Of a stretch of 59,613 bases of DNA, positions 54,404 to 59,613 are shown one piece after another. This stretch comes from Spirochaetales bacterium (lineage in GTDB: Bacteria; Spirochaetota; Spirochaetia; SZUA-6; JAFGRV01), in NCBI GenBank assembly GCA_016930085.1, contig JAFGHO010000065.1, positions 1 through 59,613 of the forward strand, given 5' to 3'. The number at the start of each line of letters is the position of its first letter. Position 1 is the first letter of the stretch. The notes under the pieces are model-generated. The model did no database searches. It saw nothing but the letters and a program-made list of their open reading frames with translations, and was not told the DNA's origin. Position numbers and translations under genes: made by a program.

Positions 54404-55421
54404 ACGCATTAAAATTTGTTTCGAAATTTACAGAAAACGCGCCCTCTTCATCCAATGTGTGCGGGAGTATTTCCTCGCGAACGGTTATCTGGAAGTGGAA
54501 ACACCGGTTATATCGCCGTTTCTGCTGCCCGAGCCCTCGATCGAGGTGTTCCGGACGGATTATATCGATCCGGATGAAAGACGCTTTCCATGTTATCTCA
54601 TTCCGTCGCCCGAACTCTGGATGAAACGTCTCGTTGCAGCCGGAAGCGGGAATATTTTTCAGATAACAAAATGTTTCCGTAATATCGAGTCCGTGGGGAT
54701 TCAGCATAATCCGGAGTTCAGCATGTGCGAGTGGTATACGGTAAACGCCGACTATCTGGATTCCATGGTCTGCATCGAAGCATTGCTGGCGTACATCAAT
54801 AAAAGACTTCCAGAAATACCGTCCGGGATACTCGATGTCCCTCCGCGCCGCATGTCGGTGAAAGAGGCGTTCGAACGCTTCTGTAATATGGATCTCGACT
54901 CATTTATCGGGACGGATATTGAAGGCAAGCGGGAAGCGGCCGGCCGGACCGGTATCATCCTTTCTGAAGACGATACTGAAGAACAGCTCTTCAACAAACT
55001 ATTTCTCACGTTTGTGGAACCGAACCTCCCGGCGGCTTCACCGCTTATTCTCTACGATTACCCTCACTGCGTTCCCGTGTTTGCCAAAAAAAAGGCCGGG
55101 ACCCGATATTATGAACGGTGGGAACTTTATATGGGGGGAATGGAGATTGCGAATTGTTTTTCAGAAGAAACCGATATGAAGCGTATACGATCGTTTATCC
55201 GGAGTGAAACGGAAAGGAAAAAAAAGTGCCGTATTCTTCATGCCGTTGACGTCGATCTGCCCGCACATTTCAGAAAGGATGTTCCCCCTTTTTCGGGTGT
55301 CGCATTAGGACTTGACAGACTTTTCATGGTATTATTTAATAGGAACTCTATCGGGGATGTAATGTTTTTCCCTTTCTCTCAATTTAATGAAATAAATCGA
55401 ATGGAAGAAGAAGAGGAGTGA
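54396..55421 (+). CDS. epmA: EF-P lysyl/beta-lysyltransferase (EpmA, GenX/PoxA)
   Basis: A truncated class II lysyl-tRNA-synthetase homologue of 341 residues, lacking the anticodon-binding domain, that attaches (R)-beta-lysine to EF-P. Motif 1 is near YLEVETPVISP, motif 2 is CFRNIESVGIQHNPEFSMCEWY (quoted in part) and motif 3 is GVALGLDRLFMVLFN. I chose the ATG at 54396, overlapping the tsaC stop, because it gives the usual MSERIK start. Its substrate, EF-P, is encoded next door, one base away. The matching aminomutase EpmB is not in the window. Confidence 0.93.
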   Translation: MSERIKICFEIYRKRALFIQCVREYFLANGYLEVETPVISPFLLPEPSIEVFRTDYIDPDERRFPCYLIPSPELWMKRLVAAGSGNIFQITKCFRNIESVGIQHNPEFSMCEWYTVNADYLDSMVCIEALLAYINKRLPEIPSGILDVPPRRMSVKEAFERFCNMDLDSFIGTDIEGKREAAGRTGIILSEDDTEEQLFNKLFLTFVEPNLPAASPLILYDYPHCVPVFAKKKAGTRYYERWELYMGGMEIANCFSEETDMKRIRSFIRSETERKKKCRILHAVDVDLPAHFRKDVPPFSGVALGLDRLFMVLFNRNSIGDVMFFPFSQFNEINRMEEEEE

Positions 55422-55422
55422 T

Positions 55423-55983
55423 ATGATCAAAGCGGGCAATCTGTCAAAGGGGATGTTTATCCTTGCCAAGGACGAGCCACATTATGTTGCGGAACGGGAG
55501 TTCGTCAACCCGGGAAAGGGGTCGGCGTTTGTTCGTCTCAAGCTGAAAAATTTAAAAACCGGTGCCGTGATAAAACAGACCATTAAATCACAGGAAATGG
55601 TCGAAGATGTCGAGGTGTCGATGCGTGATGCGCAATACCTGTACTCGGACAGTGACAACTACCATTTTATGGATACGGAGACCTATGAACAAAACACCAT
55701 ACCGGTGCCGAATATCGAGGAAAAAAAATATTTTCTCAAGGAGGGCGATTCATACCAGCTGGTATTGTGGGAAAATAATCCAATCGATGTCGTTATCCCT
55801 TATAAAATGGAGTTTGCCGTCATCGAGGCGCATGAAGGTCTCAGAGGAGATACCGTTTCCGGCGCCACAAAGGTGGTGACCCTGGAAACGGGGCTGAAAG
55901 TAAAAGTACCACTTTTTATCAAGCAGGATGATAAAATCATCATCAACACGGAAACGCAGGAGTATGTGGAGCGCGCGAAATAA
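55423..55983 (+). CDS. efp: Translation elongation factor P
   Basis: EF-P relieves ribosome stalling at polyproline and, when modified, does this efficiently. The 186-residue protein has three beta domains in the normal layout: modification loop NPGKGSAF (Lys32), the central FMDTETYEQ and the C-terminal APQ-like TVSGATKVVTLETGLKVKVPLFI and GEYV-like end. The modification site is Lys rather than Arg or Ser, agreeing with an adjacent EpmA. Ribosome-binding site GAGGAG. Confidence 0.97.
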   Translation: MIKAGNLSKGMFILAKDEPHYVAEREFVNPGKGSAFVRLKLKNLKTGAVIKQTIKSQEMVEDVEVSMRDAQYLYSDSDNYHFMDTETYEQNTIPVPNIEEKKYFLKEGDSYQLVLWENNPIDVVIPYKMEFAVIEAHEGLRGDTVSGATKVVTLETGLKVKVPLFIKQDDKIIINTETQEYVERAK

Positions 55984-56055
55984 ATGCCGGACGTAAGCCG
56001 TCCGCGCCTCCGGAATCCGGGACGGAAGCGATTTCCTGTTTTTTCAGCCGTCCAC

Positions 56056-56085
56056 TTGACAATTTTTTTCCCGATATAGTAATAT
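56056..56085 (+). promoter_or_regulatory. Promoter of tRNA-Val
   Basis: TTGACA (56056-56061), 18-bp spacer, TAATAT (56080-56085), ending 12 bp before the tRNA. Confidence 0.75.
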
Positions 56086-56097
56086 GATCGGGAATGA

Positions 56098-56170
56098 GGG
56101 CGATTAGCTCAGCTGGGAGAGCGTCTGGTTTACACCCAGAAGGTCGTAGGTTCAAGCCCTGCATCGCCCA
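56098..56170 (+). tRNA. tRNA-Val (anticodon UAC)
   Basis: A 73-nt cloverleaf. The acceptor stem is GGGCGAT with ATCGCCC; the anticodon stem TCTGG/CCAGA carries the loop TTTACAC, so the anticodon is TAC (Val); the T arm has GGTTCAAGCCC. CCA is not encoded. Its 3' end is the probable attachment site of the adjacent recombinase. Confidence 0.97.
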
Positions 56171-56199
56171 TTATAACCTGTTATAAAACAGGTACTTGG

Positions 56200-56228
56200 A
56201 AGCCGGCTATTGACAGCCGGCTTTTTTT
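56200..56228 (+). terminator. Rho-independent terminator after tRNA-Val
   Basis: AAGCCGGCT and AGCCGGCTT form a 9-bp stem around a six-base loop, followed by seven Ts. Confidence 0.85.
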
Positions 56229-56259
56229 ATGCCATAATAGTGGTCTTGGTATTCAATTT

Positions 56260-56281
56260 GTCATCAAAATGTCATCAAAAT
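56260..56281 (+). repeat. Tandem 11-bp direct repeat before the integrase
   Basis: GTCATCAAAAT occurs twice back to back, 12 bp before the integrase start. Spacing of one helical turn suits a protein-binding (arm-type) site or a regulatory site of the element. Confidence 0.6.
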
Positions 56282-56292
56282 AGCGGGAAATC

Positions 56293-57435
56293 ATGGCCGG
56301 AATCAAAAAAGAACCAAAACTTATAAAAAGAACCAATCGTGAAGGCTGGCATTTCTATTATTATGATAAAGCCGGTGTAAGGAAACTTGTTTCTACAGGT
56401 GAAACTGTCCGCCATAAAGCCGAGGCAATGAAAAGAGAATTCCTTGCCAGCCTGGAAAAAGAAAAAATATCGATTCGACTCCGGGATTATGCCGCCCATT
56501 TCTTCACTGCCGAATGCCCGCACCGGCGCCGGCTCCGCGATGAAGGAAAAAGCGTAACAGCCCGACATAACAAGAACCAACGGATATGGCTTGAGAACTA
56601 TATCAAAAAAGATCCGATTTCGAATATCTTCCTGAATGATCTCACCAGGGCGGACGTCATTGATTTCCGGTCCAGGTTAAAGAACAAACTCGGGGAAAAG
56701 ATGAATACCCTCAACAAAGTCATGGAGACATTGAAGGTCATTACGAACGAAGCCCTCATCAGAGAAGATATGGATCGGGACCCGTTCAAAGGGATAGGCC
56801 CGACAAAGTACGAGAAGATACAGGCCGGTATATTCACGATGGAAGAGTTGAACACTCTTTTCGTCAAGAATCCTCCCTGGCAGGATATTTTCGATTACAC
56901 GGCTTTCCTGATCGCAGCCACCCTCGGCCGGAGAAGGGGAGAGATACTTGCCTTGAGGTGGCAACACGTGGACCTCGATGAAGATAAAAAAGGATGGATG
57001 GGGGTGATACATATTCATGAAGCATGGAAGGGTGGGGAAGAATACGGTGGAACGAAAACGGGGGTGAAACTCGACATTCCTCTTCCCCGGATCACGGCCG
57101 CGGCGATAGCAAAATTGAAAGAGGAAGCATTGAATAAGAACCCGGATATGTTTTTATTTGGATATCCCGAAGGCAAAGCCTTTGGTGAAACATGGTGGCG
57201 GAAGCGATTTCTAAAGGCCATGGATAAAGCCGAGATCGATGTTGAATCGCGGCATCTGAAACCGCATTCATTCAGGCATACTCTCAACACGATACTCCGG
57301 GAGAGAATCAAAGACCCGGCGCTTGTCCGGGCGTATTTGGGCTGGACGAATGAACGGACGCAGGACGGGTATACGCACTTTCAAATAGAGCACCTGCAGA
57401 AAGAAGCGGAGGCTGTGGACGGGTTGTTTGGGTGA
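56293..57435 (+). CDS. int: Tyrosine recombinase / phage-type integrase
   Basis: A 380-residue integrase. Residues ~1-70 form the arm-binding-like N-terminus, ~75-175 the SAM-like core-binding domain (RLKNKLGEKMNTLNKVMETL), and ~185-380 the catalytic domain with Arg214 (GRRRGEIL), His325/Arg328 (HSFRH) and nucleophile Tyr360 (DGYTHF); all are intact. It is transcribed away from tRNA-Val, 122 bp after it, in the usual arrangement for an element inserted in a tRNA 3' end. Codon use resembles the host more than the genes after it. It would excise the element together with a partner site not seen in the window. Confidence 0.92.
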   Translation: MAGIKKEPKLIKRTNREGWHFYYYDKAGVRKLVSTGETVRHKAEAMKREFLASLEKEKISIRLRDYAAHFFTAECPHRRRLRDEGKSVTARHNKNQRIWLENYIKKDPISNIFLNDLTRADVIDFRSRLKNKLGEKMNTLNKVMETLKVITNEALIREDMDRDPFKGIGPTKYEKIQAGIFTMEELNTLFVKNPPWQDIFDYTAFLIAATLGRRRGEILALRWQHVDLDEDKKGWMGVIHIHEAWKGGEEYGGTKTGVKLDIPLPRITAAAIAKLKEEALNKNPDMFLFGYPEGKAFGETWWRKRFLKAMDKAEIDVESRHLKPHSFRHTLNTILRERIKDPALVRAYLGWTNERTQDGYTHFQIEHLQKEAEAVDGLFG

Positions 57436-57509
57436 TTAGCGTTATTCTGGTAAAGATATTGAATTTACTTCTTGGGGTATAATTGATGTAATACAAGGAC
57501 TTGTGAAAT

Positions 57510-58133
57510 ATGCAAAATCATATAATTAGTGTGAAGATTGAACTCCTGATTATAGGCTTAATAATACAGTTTTTTTATTCGATAAATTTAATAAATATGA
57601 ACTATTTAGATTTAGATCAACTAAATGAAGGATTGCCTACTCTTACATCAAATTGGGGCAGGTTCCTATCTGAAGCTGCTTTATTTTGCCTTACTCAAAA
57701 TCAGCATACTAATAATGTTGATTTACATATTTTAGATCGACAAGATCAAATTTATAAAATAAGGTGGGGATTTACTCTTGATGATCGGGCTTCTTCAAGC
57801 TATGCTGATCACTCTGAAGCTACCGAGTATGGTGCTACTTGTATAGCTATTTTATTGGTAATAAATATAACAGATAATAAAACTATTGAAAGAGCCGTAA
57901 AAGGCAATGGATTTGATTATTGGGTTGGAAATGTAGATGATAACCAAAATTTACTTTTTCAAAGAAAAGCCCGGTTAGAAATATCTGGAATAATGAAAGG
58001 CAATGAATCAAATGTGAAATCCAGAACTAAAGAAAAAATAAATCAAACTGATATTTCAGATAATATGAAGATACCAGCATATATTTCTGTTATTGAATTT
58101 AGTAAACCAATGGCAAGCTTTGTAGAAAAATGA
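57510..58133 (+). CDS. Cargo gene 1: unknown protein, possible nuclease-like motif
   Basis: An AT-rich gene for 207 residues, or 178 from the Met at 57597. The upstream start has AAGGA ten bases away and would add a hydrophobic segment (IELLIIGLIIQFFYSINLI) that could anchor the protein; the internal start has no ribosome-binding site but begins the compact, conserved-looking part. The core reads ATEYGATCIAILLVINI, KGNGFDYWVG, then about 14 residues and RLEISG. This Asp-x(n)-Glu-x-Ser pattern is reminiscent of restriction-endonuclease-type folds (D...ExK), but the Lys is not present; that is speculation. It overlaps the next gene by four bases (ATGA). Unlike the host in codon use, so probably acquired. 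Confidence 0.65.
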   Translation: MQNHIISVKIELLIIGLIIQFFYSINLINMNYLDLDQLNEGLPTLTSNWGRFLSEAALFCLTQNQHTNNVDLHILDRQDQIYKIRWGFTLDDRASSSYADHSEATEYGATCIAILLVINITDNKTIERAVKGNGFDYWVGNVDDNQNLLFQRKARLEISGIMKGNESNVKSRTKEKINQTDISDNMKIPAYISVIEFSKPMASFVEK

Positions 58134-59239
58134 AAGAGTCAAACGATTTACATCAACAAGCTATGATACTCGCAGAGAAAGCCTTCTTTTTAAAATTTGA
58201 GAATAAAATAAAGGAAGCTATTGAATTTTTTAAACAAGCCTATGAATTAGAAAAAAAAGCAGCCTTATTGTTAAATGTTACAGACTTAAATGAACCGACT
58301 CGATCAGTATTATTTCGGAGTGCAGCCTCTTTAGCTATAAATGCCAGAAAATATCGTGAAGCAGAAATTATGGTTTCTTATGGTTTAATCGGAAATCCTC
58401 CATACGATGTTGCAGAAGAATTAAGAAATTTATTAGAACAATTAAATATGGAAAGACATTTGGACATAAAAGGAATAATTCTTCGGGATGATGAAATCCA
58501 ATTATCTCTTGCCGGGCCGGAAATTGGTTTCGGTATGGTAAAAAGTGACGAATTTCTAAAGCGAATAGATATAATTGAAAAATTAGCATATAGAATAGCT
58601 GAAAGGAGAGAAAGATTACCGTTTAGGGAACAGGGGCGTGTACCCAAACATATTAAAAATAATGTTGAACCATATTTCTCAATACCAAGGGCTGCGAGTT
58701 TTGCAGTTACAATACGTTTTGGTCAAGAAGCGAAGAATTATTTGCTGTTTGATGATGAAATCACGGCTAAAAGTATGATTGAAGAATTAACTGATAATAT
58801 TGAACTTGTAAATAATAGCCAAGAAGAGCAGTTAAAAAATATTATCAAGCAGGAAGATTATTTTAACAATTTTATTGCATTAACAAAAAAACTATCACCT
58901 GATTCAAAAAATATAAATTTGGTTGGAATAACATCAAGGAAAGGTAATAAGGAAAAAAGAGTTGCATTTATAAGACCCGGAAAAGATATTAAGATTCCAA
59001 AGCATAAAGAAATGGATGAATCAATCGCTCAAAAGATCGAGATAATCGGAATAATAAAATATGCAAGTGCCTTTGTTAATCGAGTTGAATTAACTGACGA
59101 GGACGGTAATAAATATAAAGTAATTATTCCAAAAGGTATGATGAGTGATATTGTCAAACCCTATTGGGAAGAAAAGGTAAAAATATTTGGAAATATCATT
59201 GCTGATAAAATATATTTCGATGATATTGAGAAGGTATAA
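58130..59239 (+). CDS. Cargo gene 2: unknown 369-aa protein with TPR-like N-terminus
   Basis: I cannot assign a function. Residues ~5-110 are helix-turn-helix-like repeats of the TPR type (DLHQQAMILAEKAFFLKFENKIKEAIEFF, quoted in part; then VLFRSAASLAINARKYREAEIMVSYGL). The middle (~115-215) carries GIILRDDEIQLSLAGPEIGFGMVKSDEF and EPYFSIPRAASFAVTIRFG. The C-terminus (~270-369) is beta-rich and OB/SH3-like (IEIIGIIKYASAFVNRVELTDEDGN, then VKIFGNIIADKIYFDDIEKV). It starts at an ATGA overlap with cargo gene 1, so the two are made in fixed proportion and probably work together. Both genes are AT-rich and end the visible element. Confidence 0.65.
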   Translation: MKESNDLHQQAMILAEKAFFLKFENKIKEAIEFFKQAYELEKKAALLLNVTDLNEPTRSVLFRSAASLAINARKYREAEIMVSYGLIGNPPYDVAEELRNLLEQLNMERHLDIKGIILRDDEIQLSLAGPEIGFGMVKSDEFLKRIDIIEKLAYRIAERRERLPFREQGRVPKHIKNNVEPYFSIPRAASFAVTIRFGQEAKNYLLFDDEITAKSMIEELTDNIELVNNSQEEQLKNIIKQEDYFNNFIALTKKLSPDSKNINLVGITSRKGNKEKRVAFIRPGKDIKIPKHKEMDESIAQKIEIIGIIKYASAFVNRVELTDEDGNKYKVIIPKGMMSDIVKPYWEEKVKIFGNIIADKIYFDDIEKV

Positions 59240-59357
59240 ACAAAGCAGAATACAGAGGATAACCCCATCCCTCACTAATAATATAGACATTATTAATAAT
59301 CAATTCCCCCAAAAAGACGGGCACTGGGCAGTGGACCCGCCTTCCCAGGGTATGCAA

Positions 59358-59418
59358 AAGAAGGCGAGACGCTTTGCGGGATAGAATTGTGAAGAGTCAA
59401 TTCCTTCCTCGCCTTCTT
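59358..59418. repeat. 11-bp perfect inverted repeat
   Basis: AAGAAGGCGAG (59358-59368) and CTCGCCTTCTT (59408-59418) are separated by 39 bases. It may be a terminator-like structure for the cargo operon or part of a mobile-element end. Confidence 0.55.
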
Positions 59419-59531
59419 GAAGGAATAAAAAAGGGCGGCTCAAAGGGTGACTTTGACAAAATAAAGCACGTGGTGGGCTATATTGTGCAGAAAACTATCA
59501 AAACCCCGAACCGCCCGGGACGCTCGATGTC

Positions 59532-59575
59532 CAGGGTAATCATATTCCCCAGTCAGGGTAATCTGAATTCCCACC
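59532..59575 (+). repeat. Two 22-bp imperfect tandem repeats
   Basis: Both copies begin CAGGGTAATC and contain ATTCCC at the same place; they differ at the middle and last positions. Multiple ~20-bp repeats occur at the ends of some insertion sequences, and this could be such an end. Confidence 0.5.
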
Positions 59576-59613
59576 CCCTTCAGAACAAGAAAATCATGCA
59601 CCAAAAAAAATAA

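Larger units (their letters stand above)
59240..59613. other. Repeat-rich end of the element, no clear gene
   Basis: After the second cargo gene there is a return to higher G+C. I see an 11-bp inverted repeat (59358-59418) and 22-bp imperfect tandem repeats (59532-59575). A 79-codon frame runs 59374-59613 but looks fortuitous. No copy of the tRNA-Val 3' end is visible. Confidence 0.5.

Noticed and set aside
59374-59613. 79-codon frame at the right edge
   Set aside because: It spans the inverted and tandem repeats and starts within a repeat-rich zone; no domain is recognisable. Could be a remnant, but cannot be supported.
57436-59613. Second copy of the tRNA-Val 3' end (attR)
   Set aside because: Searched for GGTTCAAGCCC and ATCGCCCA-like words after the cargo genes; none seen. 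The right boundary is outside the window or lost.

Overview
The window reads as a chromosomal segment of a free-living, probably anaerobic spirochaete (Spirochaetota). This rests on the combined gene set, not on a marker gene: tandem DUF115/Maf-type proteins, a huge acidic low-complexity protein, a zinc-finger protein with a histone-H1-like lysine-rich tail, PEGA and TPR envelope proteins, and an EpmA-EF-P pair. Most of the segment has medium base composition and dense operons. The last ~2 kb, downstream of a tRNA, is conspicuously AT-rich and looks acquired.

Layout. 1-4.3 kb (minus): an unrecognised 689-aa protein, galU and aroB. 4.9-12 kb (plus): the H1-tailed zinc-finger protein, an MlaE-MlaF-MlaD lipid-transport set, a TPR lipoprotein, a small membrane protein, an M23 peptidase and a PEGA protein, ending at a clear terminator; together an envelope-maintenance block. 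12.3-15.3 kb (plus): a class A penicillin-binding protein and a small ParB-fold protein. 15.3-21.5 kb (minus): an exported TPR-CHAT protein of about 1,670 residues and a DUF1566-type lipoprotein gene broken by a one-base frameshift in a C run.

21.8-26.4 kb (plus) is a sulfur amino-acid operon: an Rrf2 regulator with IscR-like cysteines, cysK, an O-acetylhomoserine sulfhydrylase and a MetX-MetW fusion. 26.5-30.4 kb (minus): an ABC-2 exporter and a GH10 xylanase lipoprotein with a CBM6-like tail. 30.9-32.5 kb (plus): a lipoprotein with six exact 71-residue kelch-type units. 32.6-37.4 kb (minus): a corrinoid methyl-transfer module (URO-D methyltransferase, corrinoid protein, pterin methyltransferase) with a PAS-LuxR regulator upstream.

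37.6-44.6 kb (plus): an unrecognised protein, an OmpR-type response regulator and kinase, then an HtrA/DegP protease and a P-type proton ATPase. Four TGTA words in exact 11-bp phase lie before the protease gene, which suggests a CpxRA-like envelope-stress circuit. 44.7-52.8 kb (minus): the acidic protein, a degenerate GGDEF-like protein, two DUF115/Maf proteins and a DHH phosphoesterase. 53.4-56.0 kb (plus): FtsB-like protein, TsaC/YrdC, EpmA and EF-P, the last two forming an enzyme-substrate pair.

At 56.1 kb a tRNA-Val(UAC) is followed by a terminator, a tandem 11-bp repeat and a tyrosine recombinase, then two AT-rich overlapping genes of unknown function and a repeat-rich end. This is the best candidate for an undescribed system: a compact tRNA-targeted element carrying a two-gene cargo module. 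No second copy of the tRNA 3' end is visible, so the element either runs past the window or is decayed.
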